Source of the DNA: Shimia sediminis
GTDB lineage: Bacteria > Pseudomonadota > Alphaproteobacteria > Rhodobacterales > Rhodobacteraceae
NCBI RefSeq assembly: GCF_003990645.1
Contig: NZ_RYZK01000014.1
Location: 1-64,000 of the forward strand
Direction: 5' to 3'
DNA: 64,000 nucleotides
The first letter of the stretch is position 1. Each line of letters opens with the position of its first letter. A program made the translations under genes and the position numbers. The notes beneath the pieces were generated by a model that made no database searches, was not told where the DNA came from, and saw only the letters and a list, made by a program, of their open reading frames with translations. This document shows positions 25,453 through 35,062 of the stretch, one piece after another.

Positions 25453-27207
25453 TCAATTCCAGCAGCTGACCAGAACGGTCATGGCGCTGCCGATGCGGGT
25501 CAGGTCCTCGGGGGCCTGCGCGCCCGAAGACGCGTTGTTGGCGGAACGGATTCCGTTCTCGTCCAAAAGCGTCCGGATCGCATCTGACCCAACTGCAAAG
25601 CTCACGTTTTCCGGCAATTGCTGACCGTTGGCATTCACCCGAGGCAGGAGCATGCCCAGAACACCGCCCTGGCTGTCGAGAACCGGGCCGCCGGTATCAC
25701 CGGGCTGCGCCATCAGGGCGAGGCGTTTGACGTCCGTCTCACCGCGCAGGCCCTTGATGTCGGACAGCGTGCCAAAGGTCATGGTTGGTGCGCCAAGCAC
25801 ACCTTCGTAGGAATAGCCCGCAACGGCGATTTCGGATTGCAGTCTTGCTTCGCCTTGGCGCAATGCCGCCACGCTGAGCGGGGCAAGCGTTTCCACAGGG
25901 CGCAGCAGTGCAATGCCACGGTCCGCATCCGTGGCAACGACCGTAGCCGGATAGTCACCTTCAAGTGTCAGGCGGGTGCATTCCTGCACCACTTCGGACG
26001 AGGTCACGACCGTGCCGGAGGTGTCCACGAAAAAGCCCGAGCGCGACATCTTGGGGCGGCGGATGTCGAGGCCGGACAAAAGATCGATGCTTTGTGCGGC
26101 GTTGCTGCCTGCGGCCGGGTCCAGCACGCCATCGGTGCGAGAGAAAGAGGCCTGCATTTCACCAAGAATCCGGGTGCGGCGTTCTTCATCGCCCTTGGGC
26201 CAGACCAGTGTAAAACCCTTGATCTCGCCATCCTTTAGCGTGACCTCGGTATGTGACGTGATCTTTGCGTTTTCGCCCTGCAGGGTAAAGCTCTTGTCCT
26301 TGCGCGACCGATCGCCGGTCAGGGGCACAATCTCGAGCGTCTGCATGATGTCGTAAAGACCAAACAGGGTGTTCTGATCGCCGGCCTGGCTGATCAGCAG
26401 AACCTTGGCGGGCACATCGCCGGTCGCGTCGTAGTGCACAAAGGGAAACTCGGTGTCGGCCTTGCGGACAACGCCCATCGGGATCTGCATTTCAATACCG
26501 GCTTCGGGGGCAGAGACCAGTTGCAGGTCCATGCCTTCGAGGACGGCAAAGTACTGGCTGCGCAACTCGGCGCGCTGGCGGGTGGTCAGAACCCCGGTGG
26601 CTTCGTAGCCATTGTCCTGTTGCCAGGCCGACATGGACCCACGCGTGCCGCGGCCAAAGGCGCCGTCGATGGTCGAATTGTAGAAACCTGCCCATTTCAG
26701 CCAGCTTTGCAGCTCCATGCGTTCTTGTTTGGACAACTCAGCCTCGCTTGCGCGGGCTTCGCGGGGGGTCTCGTCAATGGGGTCGGGCTGAGGTTCTTCG
26801 ACAACGGTGACCGTCTCGGTCGCCCCGTCAGTGCCCAATTGCGGTCGCGTCTGCGAGGGCAGGTTCAGCACATTGGCGCCTACCGGCCAGAACTGGCTGC
26901 GGAAAGCGGCGGTTTCGACCAGGAAGCTGTCGCGCGGGATCAGGCCTTCGCTGCGGTAGACGGACAAAACCTGTTGTGCATCGGCCGGCGTGTAGGGGCC
27001 GAGCGCCACGGCGTACCAGCCGCCGCCCAGGGAAAAGCCGTTCACATCCTGAATGTCCTGCGCGTAGATCTGCGCGCGGCTTTGGGCAATGGTCAGGCTG
27101 GGTTGGGCCTCGATCTGGACCCAGGCGATGTCTTGGTTGGATTGGGCTTGTGCCACATGAACCGAAACAAGAATGGCGAAACAAAAAGACAGGAAAACGC
27201 GGATCAT
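25453..27207 (-). CDS. Exported SPOR / peptidoglycan-binding / degenerate trypsin-like protein
   Basis: From the ATG at 27207 the protein has 584 aa: signal peptide (cleavage near AQAQS, 22), SPOR-like region (about 28-100), PG_binding_1-like domain (about 163-215), and a trypsin-like fold (about 385-570). The three catalytic sites are all changed: VTSSEVV has Glu405 where His is expected, DADRGIALLR has Gly431 where Asp is expected, and GDTGGPVL has Thr505 in place of Ser. I infer a cell-wall scaffold or sensor, not an active protease. It diverges from glyQ. Confidence 0.75.
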   Translation of the reverse strand: MIRVFLSFCFAILVSVHVAQAQSNQDIAWVQIEAQPSLTIAQSRAQIYAQDIQDVNGFSLGGGWYAVALGPYTPADAQQVLSVYRSEGLIPRDSFLVETAAFRSQFWPVGANVLNLPSQTRPQLGTDGATETVTVVEEPQPDPIDETPREARASEAELSKQERMELQSWLKWAGFYNSTIDGAFGRGTRGSMSAWQQDNGYEATGVLTTRQRAELRSQYFAVLEGMDLQLVSAPEAGIEMQIPMGVVRKADTEFPFVHYDATGDVPAKVLLISQAGDQNTLFGLYDIMQTLEIVPLTGDRSRKDKSFTLQGENAKITSHTEVTLKDGEIKGFTLVWPKGDEERRTRILGEMQASFSRTDGVLDPAAGSNAAQSIDLLSGLDIRRPKMSRSGFFVDTSGTVVTSSEVVQECTRLTLEGDYPATVVATDADRGIALLRPVETLAPLSVAALRQGEARLQSEIAVAGYSYEGVLGAPTMTFGTLSDIKGLRGETDVKRLALMAQPGDTGGPVLDSQGGVLGMLLPRVNANGQQLPENVSFAVGSDAIRTLLDENGIRSANNASSGAQAPEDLTRIGSAMTVLVSCWN

Positions 27208-27277
27208 GCTGTTGAAGGCCCTTGTAGTGCGTGAAATCAGTGTTTGAAGGACATCTTTATCAAATCCGACGCCACAT

Positions 27278-27312
27278 GCACGTCTATTTTGCCGAACTGC
27301 ATGTCTATTTTG
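27278..27312. repeat. 21-bp-phased direct repeat between the pseudoprotease gene and glyQ
   Basis: GCACGTCTATTTTG (27278-27291) and GCATGTCTATTTTG (27299-27312) differ by one base and are exactly 21 bp apart, two helical turns, in the divergent promoter region. This spacing is typical of operators read by one dimer or tandem regulators. Confidence 0.5.
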
Positions 27313-27382
27313 GGCAGTGTCGCAATTGACCCCACCCGCGTGTCGGCATAGGTAAAACCGGCAATTTCCGGAAGGGACCGAG

Positions 27383-28312
27383 ATGGCACAGACCGACAGC
27401 AAACCGCGCAGTTTCCAAGAGATCATCCTGCGGCTTCAGGCCTATTGGGCCGGGAAGGGCTGCGCGGTGATGCAACCTTATGACATGGAGGTCGGCGCGG
27501 GCACCTTTCACCCGGCGACAACCTTGCGCTCGCTAGGGTCCAAGTCCTGGGCCGCGGCCTATGTGCAGCCTTCGCGTCGCCCGACGGACGGGCGGTATGG
27601 GGAGAACCCCAACCGGCTGCAACATTACTATCAGTATCAGGTTCTGATCAAACCCAGCCCACCTGATCTTCAGGCGCTGTATCTGGGCAGCCTCGAGGCA
27701 ATTGGCGTCGACATGGAGATGCACGACATCCGCTTTGTCGAGGACGACTGGGAGTCACCGACGCTGGGTGCCTGGGGTCTTGGTTGGGAGGTCTGGTGCG
27801 ATGGCATGGAGGTCAGCCAGTTTACGTATTTTCAGCAGGTTGGCGGCCATGATTGTCACCCGGTCTCGGGCGAGTTGACCTATGGTCTGGAGCGGTTGGC
27901 GATGTATGTCTTGGGCGTCGACCACGTGATGGATATGCCGTTCAACGATCCAGAGGCGCCGATTGCGCTGACCTATGGCGATGTCTTCCGGCAGACCGAG
28001 CAAGAGTATTCGCGCTGGAACTTTGACGTGGCCAACACCGATGTGTTGCTGAAGCAGTTCGAAGAGGCCGAAGCGGAATGCGGTGCCATTCTGGCGCAGG
28101 ACCATGTTGACCCCAAGACCGGCAAACGCATTGTCATGGCGCACCCCGCCTATGATCAGTGCATCAAGGCCAGCCACCTGTTCAACCTGCTGGATGCGCG
28201 CGGCGTGATTTCGGTCACCGAGCGGCAGGCCTATATCGGGCGTGTGCGGACGCTGGCCAAGCAATGCGCCGATGCCTTTGTGCAGACCGAAGCCGGGGGA
28301 TACGCGGCGTGA
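27383..28312 (+). CDS. glyQ: Glycine-tRNA ligase alpha subunit
   Basis: The 309-aa catalytic alpha subunit of bacterial tetrameric glycyl-tRNA synthetase: [43 protein letters not shown] at the start, [27 protein letters not shown], and [32 protein letters not shown] are class II signature segments. It overlaps the following gene's GTG (GTGA), so the cluster is tightly coupled. glyS lies 1.7 kb further on. Confidence 0.98.
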   Translation: MAQTDSKPRSFQEIILRLQAYWAGKGCAVMQPYDMEVGAGTFHPATTLRSLGSKSWAAAYVQPSRRPTDGRYGENPNRLQHYYQYQVLIKPSPPDLQALYLGSLEAIGVDMEMHDIRFVEDDWESPTLGAWGLGWEVWCDGMEVSQFTYFQQVGGHDCHPVSGELTYGLERLAMYVLGVDHVMDMPFNDPEAPIALTYGDVFRQTEQEYSRWNFDVANTDVLLKQFEEAEAECGAILAQDHVDPKTGKRIVMAHPAYDQCIKASHLFNLLDARGVISVTERQAYIGRVRTLAKQCADAFVQTEAGGYAA

Positions 28313-28833
28313 GCGGCAAGCTGATTGCAGGAGCTATCGTTGTGATTTCCTTGGTGGCAGGCATCGCCATGTATTACCTGCAGGTCTATGCGTTTTACGA
28401 TGAGGTGGCAGCCTCGGGCACGGATGACGTGCGGATGACACTGCTGGCCACAGGGCAGCCAGAAGCGATCCTGTACGAGGATTTCGAGGCCATCGACTCG
28501 GAGTCGTCACCCATCCGCTACCGCGCCTGTTTCACCACAAATTTGTCCCATCCGATGCTGAGCGAGACCTATGTCGCCTATGACAAGGCCGAGCCCTTGG
28601 TGGCGCCGGGGTGGTTTCAGTGTTTTGATGCCAAGGCGCTGGGTGCAGCGCTGGAGCAGGGACGCGCCCTGGCGTTCATGGGCACGGAAAACATCACCTA
28701 TGGCATCGACCGCGTTGTGGCTGTGATGGAAGACGGTCGTGGTTACGTCTGGCACCAGATCAACCACTGTGGGGAAAAGGTTTACGACGGCCAGCCGGCA
28801 CCTGAGGGGTGTCCGCCAAAACCGGAGGGGTGA
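28309..28833 (+). CDS. Small membrane-anchored protein (DUF6446-like)
   Basis: From the GTG that overlaps the glyQ stop, the product has 174 aa with one N-terminal membrane anchor ([25 protein letters not shown]) and a periplasmic domain with paired Cys ([30 protein letters not shown]). I recall this as a Rhodobacteraceae family of unknown function (DUF6446) kept between glyQ and glyS; that is from memory. Role unknown. Confidence 0.7.
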   Translation: MSGKLIAGAIVVISLVAGIAMYYLQVYAFYDEVAASGTDDVRMTLLATGQPEAILYEDFEAIDSESSPIRYRACFTTNLSHPMLSETYVAYDKAEPLVAPGWFQCFDAKALGAALEQGRALAFMGTENITYGIDRVVAVMEDGRGYVWHQINHCGEKVYDGQPAPEGCPPKPEG

Positions 28834-28836
28834 CAC

Positions 28837-30048
28837 GTGGACACCCAGATCGTCATACCCGAAATGATCACGGCGACCCTTGGGTTGGCAGTGTTCCTTT
28901 TGGGGGCTCGCCTGACGCGCAGGTTCGCGATTTTGCGAGAGTTCAACATACCGGAACCGGTCACGGGCGGATTGCTGGCTGCCGCCTTGTTCGCGGTGAT
29001 TGCCGTGATCAGCGGCAAGGATCTGGTGTTTTCGACCACCAGCCGTGACTTTTTTCTTGTTCTGTTTTTCTCTTCGATCGGTCTCAACGCCCGCTTGGGT
29101 GACTTGATCGCGGGTGGTAAGCCATTGGCGATCCTCTTGGTTTTGACGGTGTTGACGATTGCGGCGCAGAACGTGATTGGCGTTGTGGGTGCCCTGATCT
29201 TTGATTTCCCGATGCAGGCCGGCGTTTTGTTCGGTTCTGCCGCGCTGATCGGCGGCCACGGGACGGCCATTGCCTGGGCACCCAAAGTGGGCAATGCGAC
29301 CGGGCTGGAAGGCGCGCCGGAACTGGGGATCGCCGTGGCGACCATCGGTCTGATCATCGCCGCCCTCATTGGCGGACCAATCGCCAAGTTCCTGGTCGAG
29401 CGCAACGGGCTGACGCCTTCGCGGCCAGATGCGGTGCAGGCTGTGGGTATCGGCTACGACAAGGAAGACACAACCAGACCCATCACGCATGTCAGCCTGA
29501 TGAAGGTGATGCTGGCGCTGAACCTGTCGATCATCGGTGGCTACATGTTGCATGAGGTCATTGCCGAAGCAGGTTTGATGCTGCCTTTGTTTGTGCCGTG
29601 CCTGATCGTGGGCATCGTGATCGGCAATCTGGTTCCGATCCTGTTTCCGAACGTGAGCCCTGTGGCCGGCACACCGTCGTTGTCCGTGATTTCCGAGTTC
29701 GCCCTGGGGGCGTTCCTGGCGATCTCTCTGATGACGCTGGACTTTGCTTCGCTGCGAGGGCTGGGTTTGCCGATTGCGGCGGTTCTGGCGGCGCAGACGC
29801 TGTTTGCGATCCTGTTTGTGATCTACGTGCTTTTCCCTCTGCTTGGCCGGGGATATCGCGCCGCCGTGCTGGCGGCAGGTTTCGGGGGGTTTGCCCTGGG
29901 CGCGACGCCAACCGCCATTGCCAACATGACCGCTGTGACCAAACGCTACGGGCCTTCGCCCATAGCCTTTGTCGTTTTGCCCTTGGTTTCAGCCTTTTTC
30001 GTCGATATTGCCAACGCGATCATTATCCAGATGATTGTGAGCCACTAA
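28837..30048 (+). CDS. gltS: Sodium/glutamate symporter
   Basis: A 403-aa membrane protein starting at GTG, three bases after the previous stop. GltS features: PEPVTGGLLAAALF, FFSSIGLNARLGDLIAGG, LFGSAALIGGHGTAIAWAP with the conserved GGHGT loop, and a second half with FGGFALGATPTAIANMTAV. Imports glutamate with sodium. It sits inside the glycyl-tRNA synthetase cluster and ends ten bases before glyS. Confidence 0.93.
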   Translation: MDTQIVIPEMITATLGLAVFLLGARLTRRFAILREFNIPEPVTGGLLAAALFAVIAVISGKDLVFSTTSRDFFLVLFFSSIGLNARLGDLIAGGKPLAILLVLTVLTIAAQNVIGVVGALIFDFPMQAGVLFGSAALIGGHGTAIAWAPKVGNATGLEGAPELGIAVATIGLIIAALIGGPIAKFLVERNGLTPSRPDAVQAVGIGYDKEDTTRPITHVSLMKVMLALNLSIIGGYMLHEVIAEAGLMLPLFVPCLIVGIVIGNLVPILFPNVSPVAGTPSLSVISEFALGAFLAISLMTLDFASLRGLGLPIAAVLAAQTLFAILFVIYVLFPLLGRGYRAAVLAAGFGGFALGATPTAIANMTAVTKRYGPSPIAFVVLPLVSAFFVDIANAIIIQMIVSH

Positions 30049-30057
30049 GGACCCGAA

Positions 30058-32283
30058 ATGCCCGATCTGCTGATTGAACTGTTCTCCGAGGAAATCCCCG
30101 CGCGCATGCAGGCGCGTGCGGCTGACGACCTGAAAAAACGTGTGACGGACGGTTTGGTCGAGGCGGGTCTGACCTATGCCGGGGCACATGGATTTTCGAC
30201 ACCGCGCCGCCTGACATTGGCCCTGGAAGGGCTGCTGGCCGAAAGCCCGACAGTGCGTGAAGAGCGCAAAGGGCCAAAGGTGGGCGCGCCGGACAAGGCG
30301 ATTGAGGGGTTCCTGCGCGGGGCCGGTGTGGCACGTGAGGATCTGCAAGAGCGCGAGACCCCCAAGGGCGCGGTCTATTTTGTCACCATCGAGAAACCGG
30401 GCCGCCCCGCGGCTGAAATCATTGCCGAGGTGCTGGAAGACACCATCCGCAACTTCCCCTGGCCCAAGTCGATGCGCTGGGGTGCCGGGACTTTGCGTTG
30501 GGTGCGACCGCTGCATTCGATCTTGTGCATTCTGTCGGATGAAGCCGGGCACAGCGTTGTGCCGCTGGACATCGACGGGATCAAATCGGGGGATGTCACC
30601 GAGGGTCACCGGTTCATGGGCTCGGGCCGCTTTGCGGTCACGGGTTTCGAAGACTATGAGGTCAAGCTGAAGCGCGACCATGTGGTGCTGAACCCGCAGG
30701 AGCGCGCCGAGCATATCTGGCATGACGCCACCAACATGGCCTTTGCCCAAGGGCTGGACGTGGTCGAGGACAAGGGGCTGCTGACCGAGGTTGCTGGGCT
30801 GGTGGAATGGCCAGTCGTGCTGATGGGCGATATTGCCGAGGATTTCCTCGGCCTGCCGCCTGAGGTGTTGCAGACCTCGATGAAGGAACATCAGAAGTTT
30901 TTCTCGGTGAAGAACCCCAAGACGGGTCGGATCGAAAAGTTCATCACCGTTGCCAATCGCGAGACCAAGGACAATGGCGCGACCATTCTGGCGGGGAACC
31001 AGAAGGTTCTGTTTGCGCGCCTGTCGGATGCCAAGTTCTTCTGGGAGAACGATCTGCGCGTGGCCGAGGCCGGGGCGGACGCCTGGCTGGAGAGCCTGAA
31101 CAACGTGACCTTCCACAACAAGCTGGGCACGCAGGGTGATCGGATCGCTCGGTTCACGGCGCTGGCGCAGGAGCTGGCCGGGGTGGTTGCTGCCGAGGCA
31201 GAGGTGATTGGCGAGGCCGCGCGCTTTGCCAAGGCGGACCTGAGTTCCGAGATGGTCTATGAATTCCCCGAGCTGCAGGGTTTGATGGGGCGCTACTACG
31301 CGGCGGCTGCAGGCCGGGGCGAAGAGGTCGCGGCCGCGGCCGAAGAGCATTATTCGCCATTGGGGCCGTCCGATGACGTGCCCACGGCGCCGGTCTCGGT
31401 GGCTGTGGCACTGGCGGACAAGCTCGACACATTGACCGGGTTCTGGGCGATTGACGAGAAACCCACCGGGTCAAAAGACCCGTTTGCATTGCGTCGGGCG
31501 GCGCTGGGCGTGATCCGGCTGGTGCTGGAGAATGATCTGCGGTTGGGGTTGGACGCACACTTTGACCGGCAATTGCTGCGCCACGAAGCCCATCAGGGCG
31601 ATGACGAATTGCTGGCGCGCGCCTTGATGCAGGACCTCAGCGTTGAAATCGCGGATCATGGTGTTCTGGGGGCGGTTGTCCGGACCGTTCAGGATGCCAT
31701 CGACGGCGATTTGCCAAAGTACATTGAAGAAGTACGTAACAGGCTGCCGGACACCTCGCGCGATCTGTTGGGCTTTTTCCACGACCGTCTCAAGGTCTAT
31801 CTGCGCGACGAAGGTGTGCGCCATGACGTGATTGACGCCTGTATCGCGATGCCGGGGAACGATGACCTGAACCTCTTGGTGAAACGCGCGCGGGCGCTGG
31901 AGGCGTTCTTGCGGACCGAGGATGGCGAGAACCTGTTGCAAGGCTTCAAGCGCGCCAACAACATCCTGACCCAGGCCGAGGAAAAGGACGGGGTGGAATA
32001 CAGCTTTGGCGCGGATGTGAAACACGCACAGGACGACAGCGAAAAGGCGCTGTTTGCCGCGTTGGATGTGCAGGAGGGAGCGATCTCTTCGGCCATCGGA
32101 TCGGAAGATTTCGCGGCCGCCATGGGCGGTATGGCCGCGCTGCGGGCGCCGATTGATGCCTTTTTCGAGGCTGTGCAGGTGAACAGTGACAATGAGATCG
32201 TGCGCCGCAATCGCCTAAATCTGTTGTCACGCATTCGCACAATCTGTCTTGGGGTTGCTGATCTGACCCGCGTCGAGGGCTGA
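30058..32283 (+). CDS. glyS: Glycine-tRNA ligase beta subunit
   Basis: The 741-aa beta subunit, needed for tRNA recognition: MPDLLIELFSEEIPARMQ start, FPWPKSMRWG, VLQTSMKEHQKFFSV, NGATILAGNQKVLFARLSDAKFFWEND, FVWAxDE-type segment (here TGFWAIDEKPTGSKDPFALRRAALGVIRL) and the C-terminal anticodon-binding region. Some 40-50 residues longer than in E. coli. Last gene of the cluster glyQ-DUF-gltS-glyS. Confidence 0.97.
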   Translation: MPDLLIELFSEEIPARMQARAADDLKKRVTDGLVEAGLTYAGAHGFSTPRRLTLALEGLLAESPTVREERKGPKVGAPDKAIEGFLRGAGVAREDLQERETPKGAVYFVTIEKPGRPAAEIIAEVLEDTIRNFPWPKSMRWGAGTLRWVRPLHSILCILSDEAGHSVVPLDIDGIKSGDVTEGHRFMGSGRFAVTGFEDYEVKLKRDHVVLNPQERAEHIWHDATNMAFAQGLDVVEDKGLLTEVAGLVEWPVVLMGDIAEDFLGLPPEVLQTSMKEHQKFFSVKNPKTGRIEKFITVANRETKDNGATILAGNQKVLFARLSDAKFFWENDLRVAEAGADAWLESLNNVTFHNKLGTQGDRIARFTALAQELAGVVAAEAEVIGEAARFAKADLSSEMVYEFPELQGLMGRYYAAAAGRGEEVAAAAEEHYSPLGPSDDVPTAPVSVAVALADKLDTLTGFWAIDEKPTGSKDPFALRRAALGVIRLVLENDLRLGLDAHFDRQLLRHEAHQGDDELLARALMQDLSVEIADHGVLGAVVRTVQDAIDGDLPKYIEEVRNRLPDTSRDLLGFFHDRLKVYLRDEGVRHDVIDACIAMPGNDDLNLLVKRARALEAFLRTEDGENLLQGFKRANNILTQAEEKDGVEYSFGADVKHAQDDSEKALFAALDVQEGAISSAIGSEDFAAAMGGMAALRAPIDAFFEAVQVNSDNEIVRRNRLNLLSRIRTICLGVADLTRVEG

Positions 32284-32372
32284 GGCCGCATCAGGCTTGA
32301 CGCGCTGGTCAAGGTTTTCCTTGAACCGGCGCGGCTTAACCTTATGCTGCGGAGCCAAGGAGAGGTGCCGCA

Positions 32373-34913
32373 GTGCAGCAAGACAACCCCGATATCACAT
32401 TTATCACCGCCAGCGCCCCGGTGGCGACGTCCTCTCATGGAGGGCGCGCCAAGTGCCTGCAGCGCCTTGTGCGCCTGGACCTGCCGGTTCCAAAGACGGT
32501 CGCTCTGTCCTTTGACGAAGTGCACCGGATCGCCGCGGGCGACATGCCTGACATGGCCGCGCTGATTGCACAGCTTCAGTCCGACAGCCTGATCTGCGTG
32601 CGCCCCTCTTCGGAGGACCCGGATTGGGGCGGACCTGGGGCCATTTTGAACATTGGCATGAATGACGCGCGCCACGCCGAGTTGAGCAAATCGTTGGGCG
32701 GTGAGGCTGCCAATGCGCTTTATGCCCGGTTCATCCAGTCCTATTCGATCCATGTGGCGCGGCTGGATCCCGACATGTTTGACGACATGGACATGGCGGC
32801 GGAGGACATTTGCGAACAGGCCCTTGCGGCCTATGAGGACGAGGCGGAAGAGCCGTTTCCCCAGGACCCCGCGAAACAGTTGGGCGGCGTTCTGAGGTCC
32901 ATGGCGCGCGCCTGGGAAGGCACGTCGGCGCGGTTGCTGCGACAGGCCAAAGGCGCCCCGGCGGATGCCGGGCTGGGCCTTGTGGTTCAAGAGATGGTTT
33001 TGGGCCTCGGGCACGGCGAATGTGGCTCGGGTGTGCTGCAGCTGGTCAACACGACAACAGGCATGCCGCAGACCACGGGGCGTTACCTTAGCCAATCCCA
33101 AGGGCGGGATGCGTTGGAGACCGGCGCGGCCTCGCTTTACATCGAAAAGGATCCGCGCGGCCCGTCGCTGGAAGAAGAAGCCCCCGTCGCCTTTGAAGCG
33201 TTGAAAGTCCATGCGGCGTTGATGCGTGAAAGGCTGCGCGAGGAAATGCAGATCGAGTTCACCATCGAGAACGGCGCGGTGCATATTCTGGATGGTGTGC
33301 GGGTCCAGCGGTCGGCCCGCGCCGCCGTGCGCATAGCGGTGCAGCTGGCCAAAGATGGCATCATTCCGCGCGAAGAGGCGCTGATGCGGATTGAGCCGCG
33401 CGCCTTGAACGAATTGCTGCACCGGCAGATTGATCCCGAGGCAGAGCGCGATGTGATTGCGACAGGTATTGCGGCCAGCCCCGGCGCGGCAACCGGTAAG
33501 ATCGTGTTTTCCGCTGCCGAGGCGCAGGCAAGCGCAGCACGGGGCGAAAACTGTGTCCTGGTGCGCCGCGAGACCAACCCCGAGGATATTCGCGGCATGC
33601 ATGCCGCCAACGCAGTCCTGACCGAACGCGGGGGCATCACCAGCCACGCGGCTGTGATTGGGCGTGGGCTTGGCCTGCCTTGTGTGGTCGGGGCCTCATC
33701 CTTGCGGTTTCAGATGCGCAAGAAAGGTCTGATCGCGCCGGATGGACGGGTGTTTCGCGAGGGCGACGTGATCACGATTGATGGATCTGAGGGTCAGATT
33801 CTGGCGGGTCAGCCACCGATGCTGGAGGCGGCGTTGGATGATGCCTTTCAGGCGCTGATGGATTGGGCGGATGATGCGCGCGACATTGACGTGCGCGCCA
33901 ATGCCGACACGCCGGCGGACGCCAAGACGGCGCGCAACTTTCGCGCCAAGGGTATTGGCCTTTGTCGGACCGAGCACATGTTCTTTGACGCGGATCGCCT
34001 GACGGTGATGCGGGAAATGATCTTTGCGGATGCCTCGGATGATCGTCGCTCGGCGCTTGAGCAGCTTTTGCCGATGCAGCGCGCCGACTTTATCGAGTTG
34101 TTCCGCATCATGGAGGGGCAGCCGGTCTGCATCCGCTTGTTTGACCCGCCCTTGCACGAGTTCCTGCCGACAGACCGCGCGGGCCTGCGTGATCTGGCCG
34201 AGGCGCTGAGCCTGCCTTTGTCTGATGTGACACGCCGGGTCGAGGCGCTGGGCGAGTACAACCCCATGCTGGGCATGCGTGGCGTGCGGTTGGGGATCAC
34301 GATCCCCGAGATTTACGACATGCAGGCGCGCGCGATTTTCGAAGCCACGATTGAAGCCAGCCGCGATGGCGATCCGGTGGTGCCCGAGATCATGATCCCG
34401 CTGGTCAGCGCCAAGCGCGAGGTCGAGCTGGTCAAAACCCGTGTCGATGCGGTTGCGGCGGCGGTACGCACTGAAACCGGTGTGGATTTCACCTATCGGC
34501 TTGGGGTTATGGTTGAAACCCCACGCGCGGCATTGCGCGCCGAGGAAATTGCCCCGCATTGCCATTTCTTCAGTTTTGGCACCAACGACCTGACCCAAAT
34601 GACCTATGGTCTGTCGCGCGATGATGCGGGCCGGTTCATGTCGGCCTATGTGCAACAGGGCGTGTATCCGGAAGACCCGTTTCACACCCTGGATGCAGAA
34701 GGGGTTGGGGAGTTGCTGAAACTGGGTGCCGAGCGCGGACGGCGTGCGCAGCCCGATCTGACCCTGTCGGTGTGCGGTGAACATGGTGGCAGCCCCGAAT
34801 CAATCGCGTTCTGCCGCAGGATCGGGCTGGACTATGTGTCCTGCTCGCCGTTTCGCGTTCCAGTTGCACGATTGGCGGCGGCGCAACTGGCGATTCAGGA
34901 CAAAATAGGGTGA
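32373..34913 (+). CDS. ppdK: Pyruvate, phosphate dikinase
   Basis: PPDK interconverts pyruvate, ATP and phosphate with PEP, AMP and pyrophosphate. The product starts at GTG and is 846 aa. N-terminal ATP-binding region contains CVRPSSEDPDWGGPGAILNIGMND and a helical insert; the swivelling His domain has LTERGGITSHAAVIGRGLG with His425; the C-terminal barrel has RTEHMFF, EYNPMLGMRGVRLG, SFGTNDLTQMTYGLSRDD and CGEHGG with catalytic Cys801. Slightly short for the family (about 880-890). Confidence 0.93.
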   Translation: MQQDNPDITFITASAPVATSSHGGRAKCLQRLVRLDLPVPKTVALSFDEVHRIAAGDMPDMAALIAQLQSDSLICVRPSSEDPDWGGPGAILNIGMNDARHAELSKSLGGEAANALYARFIQSYSIHVARLDPDMFDDMDMAAEDICEQALAAYEDEAEEPFPQDPAKQLGGVLRSMARAWEGTSARLLRQAKGAPADAGLGLVVQEMVLGLGHGECGSGVLQLVNTTTGMPQTTGRYLSQSQGRDALETGAASLYIEKDPRGPSLEEEAPVAFEALKVHAALMRERLREEMQIEFTIENGAVHILDGVRVQRSARAAVRIAVQLAKDGIIPREEALMRIEPRALNELLHRQIDPEAERDVIATGIAASPGAATGKIVFSAAEAQASAARGENCVLVRRETNPEDIRGMHAANAVLTERGGITSHAAVIGRGLGLPCVVGASSLRFQMRKKGLIAPDGRVFREGDVITIDGSEGQILAGQPPMLEAALDDAFQALMDWADDARDIDVRANADTPADAKTARNFRAKGIGLCRTEHMFFDADRLTVMREMIFADASDDRRSALEQLLPMQRADFIELFRIMEGQPVCIRLFDPPLHEFLPTDRAGLRDLAEALSLPLSDVTRRVEALGEYNPMLGMRGVRLGITIPEIYDMQARAIFEATIEASRDGDPVVPEIMIPLVSAKREVELVKTRVDAVAAAVRTETGVDFTYRLGVMVETPRAALRAEEIAPHCHFFSFGTNDLTQMTYGLSRDDAGRFMSAYVQQGVYPEDPFHTLDAEGVGELLKLGAERGRRAQPDLTLSVCGEHGGSPESIAFCRRIGLDYVSCSPFRVPVARLAAAQLAIQDKIG

Positions 34914-35062
34914 ATCCTTAGAATTCTGCCGCTACATCTTGACATTTTTGCAAAGCTGGTTTCGCGATTCCGGGCGAAACTGGACCTTTTGGGCGGATTG
35001 CTGTAAGACCCCCGAAACTCGGACTGGGGAGGGTCCGACAGAAGTTGTCTGCGAGGTGGCCC

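Noticed and set aside
31797-33647. Long minus-strand open frame (616 codons) opposite glyS/ppdK
   Set aside because: Spans the end of one certain gene and the front of another; no family motif.
34938-34972. TTGACA promoter-like hexamer upstream of the SleB-like gene
   Set aside because: No acceptable -10 hexamer at 16-18 bp spacing; a promoter call would be guesswork.
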